Shown one piece after another: positions 55,020 to 64,000 of a stretch of DNA of 64,000 nucleotides; position 1 is the first letter of the stretch, and each line of letters begins with the position of its first letter. The position numbers and the translations under genes are program-made. Origin of the DNA: Triglochin maritima (taxonomy: Eukaryota; Streptophyta; Magnoliopsida; Alismatales; Juncaginaceae). Below the pieces are notes generated by a model. The model did no database searches, had not been told where the DNA came from, and saw only the letters and a list, made by a program, of their open reading frames with translations. The DNA is taken from contig OY821771.1 of the NCBI GenBank assembly GCA_963682175.1, forward strand, positions 34,058,201 through 34,122,200, in the 5' to 3' direction.

Positions 55020-55560
55020 AAGTGCTGAAACGACAGAAATGGTCGACCGTTCGGGTGCATCGGTCGATCGGACAGTTAAAAACATGCGAACTCACAACAT
55101 TTGGATATTCTCGGTCGGACGACACAAGCAAGTTGGTCGACCGAAGTGAAAAAGATAGAAGAGTCTAGGCACGTACTGTACATTTCCGGTCGGACCAAAA
55201 AGATCAACTGGTCGACCGAACCAGTAAGTAGAGAATGAGAAACAAGGCATGGTGATTTTCGGTTGGACAAAGAAAGAAGCATGGTCGACCGAACAATCAC
55301 CACGGTCGATCGAAAGACAAAATGGTTCGACCAATCACTTAAGTGAACTTAAGAATCAGATCAACCAGAAGACTATTGGTCGAACGACGCATAAAGGGTG
55401 ATCGACCGCAAAACACGATTGAAGATAAAATCATCACACAAAACACACCGTTCGAACGAACTAAATAATTCGGTCGACAGAGACGGAAATTTTAAAAAGA
55501 ACTTGCAGCACAGCAATCCGGTCGAACAAAACACAGTTTCTGGTTTACCGAACGGTGTCT
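55020..55560. repeat. CGGTCGACCG-type motif cluster (copia internal region)
   Basis: About twenty motif variants lie between RNase H and the extra ORF, not in an LTR. The placement just upstream of the extra ORF (minus strand) resembles the placement upstream of TATA boxes in the LTRs. Confidence 0.78.
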
Positions 55561-55616
55561 GGAAGTGAAATACATATTGAAAACACAACAAAAATCCACA
55601 GAACTTAAATATAACG

Positions 55617-58600
55617 TCAATCAAGTTGCAAATTTTGAAAATATGGCATGATATAACCAAGATATACGTCATTTAAATTGCACATGCCTAGATTTAGTCT
55701 TACATGATCAACATTTAAGGCTTTTGTGAAGATATCGGCAAGTTCATCATTTGTGGGAACATATACAAGTTTAATGTCTTTTTTTGTTGCATGATCTCTA
55801 ATAAAGTGATGTCTTACTTCGATATGTTGAGTTCTTGAATGCAATATGGGATTTTTTGAAAGATTGATAACACTTGTATTGTCACAAAGTATAGGAGTAG
55901 TTTGAAACTCAAGTTTCAAGTCTTTGACGGTTTGCCTCATCGACAAGACTTGTGCACATCACAGCCGGTGGCAATATATTCAGCCTCGGTTGTCGACAAT
56001 GCTACACTATTTTGTTTCTTACTAAATCAAGAGACAATCGATTTTCCCAAAAATTGGCAAGTGCCACTAGTTGGCATAAGCACCGGCATAGTCGGCGTCA
56101 CTATAAGCAACAAGATCAAAATCCCTAGTCTTGGGGTAAAACAAACCAAAATCTTGAGATCCTTTGGGGTAACGAAAAATACGTTTCAAGGCATTAAAAT
56201 GAGATTCTTTTGGACAAGCTCGAAAACAAGCACATGAACACACGGAAAACATAATATCCCGACGACTAGCGGTAAGGTAAAGCAAAGATCCTATCATACC
56301 TCGATATTTCTTGATATCCACCTCCTTGCCATTTTCATATTTGTCCAACTTGGTGCAAGTGCTCATAGGAGTGTTGTGTGGCTTGCTATCTTCAAGACCA
56401 AAGCGTTTTAGAAGTTCTTTTGTGTACTTTGCCTAGTGTATGAAGTTCTCATCTTGAGTTTGCTTAATTTGGAGTCCAAGAAAAAATTGAGTTCACCAAT
56501 TAAGCTCATCTCGAACTCCCCATGCATAGACTTAGAAAATTCTTTGCAAAGACGTGGGTTATTTGCACCAAATAATATATCATCAACATAAATTTGTACC
56601 ACGAGTAAATCATGATCATAGGATTTAACAAAAAAGAGTGGTATCCACTTACCCACACTAAAACCTTTGTTGATTAAGAAGTTCTTCAACCTCTCATACC
56701 AAGCCCTAGGAGCTTGTTTGAGGCCATAAAGAGCCTTCTTAAGTTTAAACACATGGTTTGGGTAAGTTTCATTTACAAATCCGGGGGTTGTGTAACATAA
56801 ACTTCTTCATTTATAAATCTATTTAAGAAAGCACTTTTAACATCCATTTGAAATAATTTTATGTCCATATAATATGCATATGCTAATAACATGCGAATGA
56901 CTTCCATTCGAGCGATGGAGGCATAAGTTTCATCAAAGTCTATACCCTCCTCTTGGCGATAGCCTTGAGCAACGAGTCTAGCTTTGTTCCTAACTACATT
57001 CCTATCTTCGTCAAGTTTGTTTCGAAAGATCCATTTGGTTCCAATAACCATTTGGTTGGAAGGTTTTTCAACAAGTTCTCATACATCATTTCGAACAGAT
57101 TGATTTAGCTCTTCATGCATAGCCATTAGCCAAAAATCATCATTACATACTTGTTCTACTTTCTTAGGTTCTAATGTAGAGATAAATGCATAAGAGTTAC
57201 AAACTACATGAGCTTTAGAACGTGTTGTCACACCTTGAGAGACATCTCCTAACACAAAGTTCTTTGGATGATCCTTTCTATAGGTCCAATCCTTAGGAAG
57301 ATCCTCTTTGTACTCTTGTGGAGAACTTGGGGGTACTTGATGAGACTCAAGAGGGCATCTTATGATGATACATGTCTAATAATATTCATGCAATCATCAT
57401 CAAGAGGGGAGTTGTCTACACAAGCTAACTCGTCAAAGCTGACGTGAAGAGATTCCTCAACACAACTAGTTCGTTTATTGTAAACTCTATATGCTTTACT
57501 CCTATCGGAATACCCTAAAAAGATGGCTTCATCATATTTTACAACAAATTTATCCAAGTTGTCTTTAGTATTGAGGACAAAACATTTTGAACCAAAGGCT
57601 TTAAAGTAAGAAATTGTTGGAATCCGGTCATGCCAAAGTTCAAAAGGAGTTTTCTTTAAAATCGGTCTAATGAGAACACGATTTAAAACATAGTAAGATG
57701 TATTAACGGTTTCGCACCAAAAATATTTTGGAAGCCATTTTTCCACAAGCATGGTTCTTGTCATTTCTTGAAGAGTTCTATTTTTCCTCTCAACTACCCC
57801 ATTTTTTTGAGGAGTGCGAGGAAATGAGAAGTTATGCTCAATTCCATATTTTTCACAAAACTTTTGAAACGATTCATTTTCAAATTCTCCTCCATGATCA
57901 GTACGAATAACGACTATGTTGGATTCTTTTTCCCTTTGAACACGTTTGCAAAAACTTTTAAATCTTTCAAAAGCATCATATTTGTTTGCTAAAAACAAAA
58001 CCCAAGTGTTTCTCGAAAAATCATCAACGATCACAATTGCATATTTTTTTCCTTCCTAGACTCACGGTCCTTGAGGGTCCAAAAAGATCTAAGTGTAAAA
58101 ACTTAAGGGGTTTTGACGTTGACACCACATTTAAAGATTTGAAAGAAGATTTAAATGATTTTCCAAATTGGCATACATCACAAAGTTTGTCCTTTTTGAA
58201 ATTAAGTTTTGGTAGTCCTCTAACCAATTCAAGTTTGGATAATTTGTGCAATTTAGACATACTAATATGTCTCAAACGGTTATGCCATAACCAAACGTCG
58301 TCATGTGAGTCAACTAAACAAGTTTCAAGATTTAAATTTGTAAGGTTATCAACATGCACAATGTAAATGTTATTTGACCTATAACCCTTAAAAATAATTT
58401 TCATGTGATGTTTAGAAATGATATTGCAAGTATGTTTATCAAACACAACTAGAAAATTCTTATCGGTTAATTGACTAACACTAAGCAAGTTATGTTTTAA
58501 CCCATCTACTAATAAAACCTTTTCAATATTTAGAGTAGAAGAATTACCAACATTACCAATACCGACAATATGAAATTTTGCATCATCTCCAAATGTGACG

Positions 58601-58700
58601 GTTCCTCCCTTCTTAGGCTTTAAGCTTGATAGAACTTGGGAGTCTCCCGTCATGTGCCTTGAGCACCCGCTATCGAGAATCCACTTCCCTTTTCTCCTTG
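55617..58700 (-). pseudogene. pol: Copia pol remnant (protease, integrase, RT, RNase H)
   Basis: Reading the minus strand: protease active site WILDSGCSRHMTGD (about 58690-58640); pre-integrase zinc motif with WHNRLRHIS and CDVCQFGK (58024-58653); integrase core with TDHGGEFENESF and SFPRTPQKNGVVERKNRTL (57360-58034); RT from 57051 (GTKWIFRNKLDEDRN, MDVKSAFLN) and 56752-56408 with the catalytic IYVDDILFGA; RNase H 56366-55617 (SDADYAGAYAN, IRDHATKKDIKL, DIFTKAL). Single frame breaks near 58030, 57360, 56770 and 56400 separate otherwise well-kept pieces. It would once have supplied all enzymes, possibly also to gag-only relatives. Confidence 0.92.
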
Positions 58701-58741
58701 CTTTTATCTACAAACAAAGAGACAAGTGAAGACTTTGGTAC

Positions 58742-59851
58742 CTAAATTTGTTTGGGTCCTTGAGGGTTAGCTTTTGGTACCCAAACATTTGAATTATTTA
58801 TTTTCTTAACAAATGAATTGTTCATTTTAAAGAAATAAGATGTGGGTTTCTTTTGTTTCCCTCCCTTGTAACCTAGACGATGTTTTGTTAGAGATTGAGT
58901 TTGTGTTCCAAGAAGCATGTCAAGCATATTTCTACCTAAAGTGATTTTCTCTAAATCTTTTGTGAGTTGCTTATTCTTGGCAATGAGATCTTCATTTGTA
59001 TGACTCTCTTTTGTAGATTTCAGAGTTTTTATAGCATCATTTAGAGTTTCAATTTCTTTGGCTAGCATGTCACATTTGATAGATTGATCTAGATTCACTT
59101 TTCTTGCTAATTTGTTTTTATGACAAATCATTTCATATCGCACGGCAAGTTCATGAAAGGCATATACTAGATCACCATAGGGACGTGTTTCGTTCAGGGA
59201 TACCTCATCGTCGTCAATCTCCACCACGTGAGGTTGATCACCCGTCATTGGTGATGGAGGTAGGCTTGAGTCGGAATCAACATTAGAAGCCATGAAACAC
59301 ATGTGTGCTTCTTCTTCTTGGGAGTATTCGGAGTCAGAGTCCTTTGATGAGCTTGAGTCATCCCAAGTGGCGTTGAGAGCCTTTTTCCCATCTTTCTCGC
59401 GACGATCCCTTCTCTTGTAATCATCACGTCTTCTAGGTCTCTCTTCTTTTTCTTTTCGTGATGACCTTTCATCTCTATCTCTTCTTGGTCTCTCATCCCT
59501 TTCTCTCCTAGGAGGATATTTCTTTTCTTCTCTTCGTTCACGATCCCTCGTGGGAAATCCTTCTTCATGTGGTCGGTTTTGTTGCACTCATAGCAAGTGA
59601 ATGTCCGAGAAGATTCGCCTCTTCCTTTTGCAAAGTTTCTTTTGGAGAGTAACTTCTTGAAGTTGTGGGTTAGGAAAACAATATCTTCATCGATGTCCTC
59701 ATCTTCGATTGCTTCCGAATCCGAGGTTGCTTTCAAAGTGATTTGTTTCTCTTAAAGTCTAGACCCTTCTCGTTCCTTCTCCTTCTCTCTTCTTTCTTCC
59801 ATTTGAATCTCATAAGCCATGAGGCTTCCAATGAGATCCTCCATCTTCAAC
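58742..59851 (-). pseudogene. gag: Copia gag remnant with degenerate zinc knuckle
   Basis: It begins at the truncation with MEDLIGSLMAYEIQM-like sequence (59851-59760, matching MEELIGNLMAYEL in the gag-only element). 59736-59245 contains CYECNKTDHMKKDF, a CCHC knuckle whose last Cys is replaced by Phe, then switches frame; 59587-58742 continues with an Arg/Glu/Asp-rich stretch, a coiled coil and the C-terminal VWVPKANPQGPKQ. The C-terminal half parallels the gag-only element closely. Confidence 0.85.
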
Positions 59852-60023
59852 CGTCAGTGGGGAAGCAAGTCTGCAGAAGGGGCCTGAATAAACCGACGAT
59901 AATAACGTGCTAAACCCACAAAACTCCTAATCTCTGACACGCTGGTCGGAGCTCTTCACTGAGTCACTGCCTCAACCTTCGCTGGATCTACTGATATCCC
60001 ATCTGCTGACAGTTGTTGATCCC

Positions 60024-62290
60024 TCAAAATGCTCTTGATGTTGCTCTCCACTGAGTAAGAAAGGCCACCCAATCTAACCAGAATTCACCCTTGTTGTACT
60101 CAGCAGAGAGTTGTTGATCCCTCAAAATGCTAAGCACGATCCTCAAATGCTCCTGATGCTGCTCTCTGTCGGGTGAGTATACCAAAATATCATCCACCAA
60201 GACAATCAAAAAGCTGTCGAGATACAGCTCAAAAGTCCAATTCATCAGATCCATGAATGTTGCAGGTGCATTCGTCAGCCCAAACGACATCACCACGAAT
60301 TCGTAGTGCACGTACCTCGTCCTGAATGCTGTCTTCTGGATATCTGTTTTTCTGATCCTCAAGTGATGATAACCAGATCGCAGATCAATCTTCGAGAACA
60401 CCTTTGCTGACTTCAACTGATCGAAAAGGTCCTCGATCTTGGGTAAAGGATACTAATTCCTAATGGTAACCTTATTGACCATCCTGTAGTCGATAGACAT
60501 TCGCAACGAACCATCCCTCTTCTTCACAAAGAGTACTTGTGCTCCCCAAGGTGAGACACTGGGCCTGATCAAACTTGTATCCAGCAGATCCGGCAACTGC
60601 TTCTTCAACTCTGCTAACTCAGCAGGCGTCATCCTATACGGAGCCTTCGACTGCGGTGTAGTCCCAGCCACCAGGTCGATAACAAACTCGATCTCTCTGT
60701 GGGGCAGCAGACCGGTGACCTCATCAAAAAATGCCTCTAGAAAATCCTGAACAATCTCGATGTCTTCCAACTTCTTCACCTCTAAATCTGGCACCACGAG
60801 AGTGGCTATAAAAGCCCTGCAACCCTGATGGATCATCTTTCGTGCCCTCACTGCTGACACCACAACTCGACCACCTCTGTCTTTCGTCCCTATGGTCAAC
60901 AAATCAGGAAGACCCTTCCTCGGAATAATTTTTTTCTTTTCTCGGTACAAGACTCGAACATCGTACTGGGACAACCAATCCATCCCTATTATAACGTCGA
61001 AATCAAACATCAGTAACAAGACCAGGTCTGCCGGAAACTCCTGGTCTCCTGAAACAATAGTGGTGCCGGGGAGAAAAATCCCCACAATGCCCACAAAACC
61101 CAGGGGTGTGCTGACTTCCAAAGTAGCAGTCAACATCGCAGGGGTACGCCCTAACACGCTCGTAAACTCGCCCCTACAGTCGAAAAACACTCTAGTTATC
61201 GTACCATCAACATAAAGCGTACCTTCCACAACCGCATTGGCGTCTCTTGCCTCCTCTGCCTGGATGGTGAAAACACGACCGACACTCTTCCCCTGCTGAG
61301 ATAATGCAACTGGTCGACTCGGTCCCGCTCTACTGGCTGAGGACAATCCTTGTCGACTACAAATCCCGCCTGATCTTCTCGGGCAAGCACGAATGAAGTG
61401 ACCCATCTTGCCACAACCATGACACGCACCGGGACGGTGCCTGCACCCACACACAGGATGAACTACACTGTACTGCCTACACTGCTCATACTGCGATGCA
61501 CCAACTTCATCAATTCGGGGCCCCTTGCCCGGATTCCCTGAAAGTTGTACTCCGGGACGTGCACCCGTCTTCGGCTGCGTCTTCCTGGCCTCTACCGTCT
61601 TCTGGTAGTCTTGATCAATGATCATCGCAAACTTCACCGCATCAGCTAAAGTCTGTGACATACTCGCGGTCACGCGAGATCTGAACTGCAGCCTCAAACT
61701 TCGGACAAACTTCTGAGCCCTCTACTCCAGTGTCACATAAATCTTGGGACAGTAACGCTGCAATGCGTGGAATCTGCTAATATAAGATGCCAGTGTCATC
61801 TCTCGCTGCCCAAGTGCTAGGAACTCCTCCCTCTTCCTTTCACGCACATGCTGCGGGAAATACTGCTGGTTGAACTCCGCGAGAAATTCCTCCCAGCCCA
61901 CCTCCTCACTATTCTCGAACACCACTATAGAAGTAGACCTCCACCAGCTGGTTGCCTCGCCATCCAAAACAAAGGTGGCCAGATCCACTGTCTCTCTCCA
62001 GGACAACCAATTGCTCCAAAGATCTTCCGGATCTTGAAGACTCAGTCTTCAACCGCCTCTGGATCTCCGCTACCCTCAAAGGAAGGAGGGTGCAGACACA
62101 TGAATAGGTCCAACACTGCACCTGCATCTGCTCCTGCCTTCTCAGACTGGGTAGACTGGCGCTCAACAAACTCGCCCAGCCTACCTAGAGTCCCCTGAAG
62201 GGTCCTCCTCTCCTCCTCCCTGTCCCCTTCACCAGTCTTCTCACTGGTGCCCCTATAACGTGAAGGTGACCTCACACGTCTCGGATGCAT
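60024..62290 (-). pseudogene. Gypsy gag-protease-RT remnant
   Basis: 62290-62042 and 62006-61722 form the gag capsid region (FEGSGDPEAVED; ATSWWRS; EEFLAEFNQQYFP; SYISRFHALQRYCP). 61697-60453 is one long 414-aa frame: CCHC knuckle [15 protein letters not shown], a protease with [14 protein letters not shown] (the DSG/DCGA motif altered), [14 protein letters not shown], the linker [20 protein letters not shown] and the RT start ([38 protein letters not shown]). 60416-60024 continues RT with [15 protein letters not shown] and LVDDILVYS. Stops separate the three blocks, so it is not active as is. Confidence 0.9.
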
Positions 62291-62410
62291 CTACACAAGA
62301 GGACGGGAAACGAAAATGAATCAAATGACTATGCATGCATGCTCTACAACAAAACTCACGATACAAGACTTCTAAGGTGGTTTCTTTGGACAAGTACACC
62401 GGAACCAAAA

Positions 62411-62422
62411 GCTTTGATACCA
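62411..62422 (-). promoter_or_regulatory. Gypsy primer-binding site
   Basis: The minus strand reads TGGTATCAAAGC three bases after the LTR end TTACA (62426), a one-mismatch version of the initiator tRNA-Met site. Confidence 0.88.
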
Positions 62423-62425
62423 AAT

Positions 62426-62906
62426 TGTAACGCGCCAAAACAGCGGAAAAATTTAAACTTTTAAAAGACATAAGAATCAAACACCGGGAACGATACCAAA
62501 ACCACATATATAATGTAAAGTGGTACATCATATGATATAGGAGTCAAAAGATGATTACAACAACAAAGATATACAATATATATAAGTGTAATCATCAACC
62601 TCAAAACTACAAAAGACAGGATTTGTCCAAGAGCTGCCACCCTCAGTCACTACCTCCTATAGACGCTTACGACCTGAAATGCAACCATAAACTATGCCTG
62701 AGTTTCCCATAAGGAAATCCCGTATGCCAAACTCCTAAAACATGAATAACAAATGTATGACATGATAGGAGAAATGCAATATATCACCACAGCCACTGTC
62801 CAACTGGGTTCTCGGGATCTCTCTCCCAACCACAATCAACGCCACAACACGTGCACACAAGGCACCCCCGGGAAACCATCGGCCACGGGTCTCAAAGGTC
62901 CTCTCT
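62426..62906 (-). repeat. Gypsy 5' LTR, partial
   Basis: The PBS-side 480 bp of the LTR, including tgtaacgcgccaaaacagcgg at 62426 and the conserved block gtttcccataaggaaatccc (62702-62721). The rest is replaced by repeat B. Confidence 0.85.
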
Positions 62907-63772
62907 GAAAGGAATGTGTTCTAAAAGTTTTACTTTCATTTGTCAATTATTATGAATTGAATGTGCAAACATTTTGTTCCTTGATTATAGTATTCGTCTT
63001 TTGGAAGTGTTAAGGAAGAGACGTTTGGTCCTTAATCGTAGAGCTCTAAAAGATAATGGTTTACATAAAATCAAAAAGTTATTCACAATCATGGTAATTA
63101 ACATGGAACATTAATTACCGAGATAAGATTGTCGTGTTGGTCATCGATTGTTGTAGCTCTACAAAGGATTGACGACACGAGTATATAAAAGAGGAAAAGA
63201 TTACTTTTATATATTGAATAGACCTAACAAGTAAAACATTATGGAATTGTGTTTCGTGTCATTAATGTTTTTACTGTGTCTTGGATCCTAAGATATGAGA
63301 CTTATATCTTTTCACTCAAAAAGTGCATAATTTGATTATTGTCAAAAGCTATCAATGAGTGTAGTGATAAAGTCAATAGTTGGTTGAGCATGACTCGTGC
63401 TGGAAAAGATAGCTAGTCAAACGATTATCATTGTCCCTCTTAAATGAGTGATGATATTAATGGACCCCTTGATAAAGCAAAATTATAATGTGCACAATGT
63501 AACTTGAGTTAAGTTACATAGTTATAATTGGGTTAAAGAGATCAAGAAACGAATATAATACAAAGATGACACATTTCTACTTTGTATATATTCTTAATAT
63601 CATGAGGCAAGGGAGGGACACAAGTGGTGCACTTACATCACTAAATGGATCGTGTTTTGGTTCGGGTAGAACAAAGACATCTATGCTAATTGGGTAACTA
63701 TAATGTGTAGCTAGATACCGCTTATAGTTTGAGATATTAAGTGTTTAATATCTCCACCAATTTGGCTTAGAT
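62907..63772. repeat. Dispersed repeat B, copy 2
   Basis: Collinear with 295-1180. It lacks the short internal duplication of copy 1 and is interrupted at its right end by an LTR insertion. Confidence 0.75.
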
Positions 63773-63775
63773 CAT

Positions 63776-64000
63776 TGATGCATTGCATACATTGCATCAT
63801 ATGTCTTTCATTTAGATTACTTTTACATCAATAAATGCTACTAAGGTATGTGTTTAGTCTTATTTACAGAATACAGGGACCTGAATGCAATTTACCAACA
63901 TTCCGAGCATAAACGTGTGCAAAAGATTCACTTCTATCATAAAGACCGAATTCAAGTTTATCGGGTTTCAATTGGAAATGCATCCAAGCATAAAAGCATT
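63776..64000 (+). mobile_element. LTR of the TGATG...CATCA family, cut by window end
   Basis: Starts TGATGCATTGCATACATTGC and matches 27940 onward (plus orientation) through the window edge. It is inserted into repeat B after ggcttagat; the duplication cannot be checked because the other end is outside. Confidence 0.88.

Larger units (their letters stand above)
51513..59851 (-). mobile_element. Ty1-copia element with extra ORF after pol, 5'-truncated
   Basis: On the minus strand the order is gag remnant (59851-58742), protease and integrase (58700-57360), RT and RNase H (57051-55617), an intervening motif-rich region, an additional ORF (54879-53627) and the 3' LTR (53203-51513). The gag 5' part, PBS and 5' LTR are replaced at 59851 by gypsy sequence. 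Extra ORFs downstream of pol are known in Sirevirus-type copia elements. Frameshifts and stops in gag, pol and the extra ORF make it inactive. Confidence 0.88.
59852..62906 (-). mobile_element. Ty3-gypsy remnant (5' LTR part, PBS, gag, PR, RT)
   Basis: The minus-strand element keeps part of its 5' LTR (62426-62906), a primer-binding site and gag-protease-RT, then ends within the RT connection region at 59852 where copia gag sequence begins. RNase H, integrase and the 3' LTR are absent. At 62906 the LTR is cut at the edge of repeat B. LTR blocks match the solo LTRs at 3668 and 46943 and the element at 10663. Confidence 0.87.

Noticed and set aside
54746..55085. Two overlapping minus-strand frames upstream of the extra copia ORF
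   Set aside because: They are low in complexity, overlap the motif cluster and each other, and show no domain; they may be leader sequence of the extra ORF.
1..64000. tRNA, rRNA or organellar segments
   Set aside because: Scanning by eye for tRNA-like arms and rRNA core words gave nothing convincing; primer-binding sites explain the only tRNA-like matches.
1..64000. Naming the species or a precise plant order
   Set aside because: Element families and one conserved ribosomal protein do not allow this without database comparison.

Overview
This window looks like nuclear DNA of a flowering plant. It is repeat-dense intergenic sequence built from layered transposable elements around one clearly intact cellular gene, an intronless cytosolic ribosomal protein L12 (RPL12) gene at 40287-40787. 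The evidence for a plant is the mix of plant-type Ty1-copia and Ty3-gypsy LTR elements, CACTA, MULE and hAT DNA elements, an L1-type LINE, FAR1-like MULE transposase architecture, a plant mobile domain (PMD) gene and telo-box promoter motifs. I cannot name the species.

Layout. 1-10.6 kb: a dispersed repeat (295-1180, second copy at 62907-63772), an LTR-like block, two solo LTRs (3668-5791 with TSD ctatt; 5868-7279) and a non-autonomous CACTA element (7765-10003, TSD aaa). 10.66-21.14 kb: a decayed minus-strand gypsy element (TSD gaaac) with a structurally complete gag-only copia-type element (12022-17356, TSD aagtt) inserted in its left LTR. 21.4-27.9 kb: a TIR element that captured a ribose-5-phosphate isomerase fragment, itself split by a minus-strand non-autonomous LTR element (21648-26807, TSD aaagg). 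27.9-33.4 kb: a solo LTR of that family (TSD cattt), a small MULE (29264-30541, 11-bp TSD) and two hAT relics. 33.7-40.07 kb: a large MULE with two convergent multi-exon genes. 40.1-42.5 kb: RPL12 and a tandemly duplicated downstream segment. 43-51.5 kb: a hAT relic, a fold-back element, and a minus-strand LINE broken by a gypsy solo LTR and a third MULE. 51.5-59.85 kb: a minus-strand copia element with an extra ORF after pol, fused by a truncation to a gypsy gag-PR-RT remnant (59852-62906). The window ends in repeat copy 2 with another LTR inserted.

The most interesting system is the MULE family. In the 6.36-kb member, splice signals join a MULE transposase in frame to an OTU-type cysteine protease domain (predicted 881 aa). 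The opposite strand carries a PMD gene interrupted by a single TAG. Each gene starts with a tiny first exon just inside the TIR, followed by an intron filled with an array of GGCGTC/GACGCC blocks joined by CCATGG-type palindromes. Two 1.3-kb relatives nearby keep both ends, both first exons and both arrays, but have lost the middle.

A second theme is clusters of the self-complementary motif CGGTCGACCG and its variants. They recur in LTRs of both gypsy and copia elements and inside one copia element. Related gypsy LTRs also carry a different minisatellite at the same relative position. Exon structures, family names and mechanisms given below are read from sequence by eye; no database search was run.
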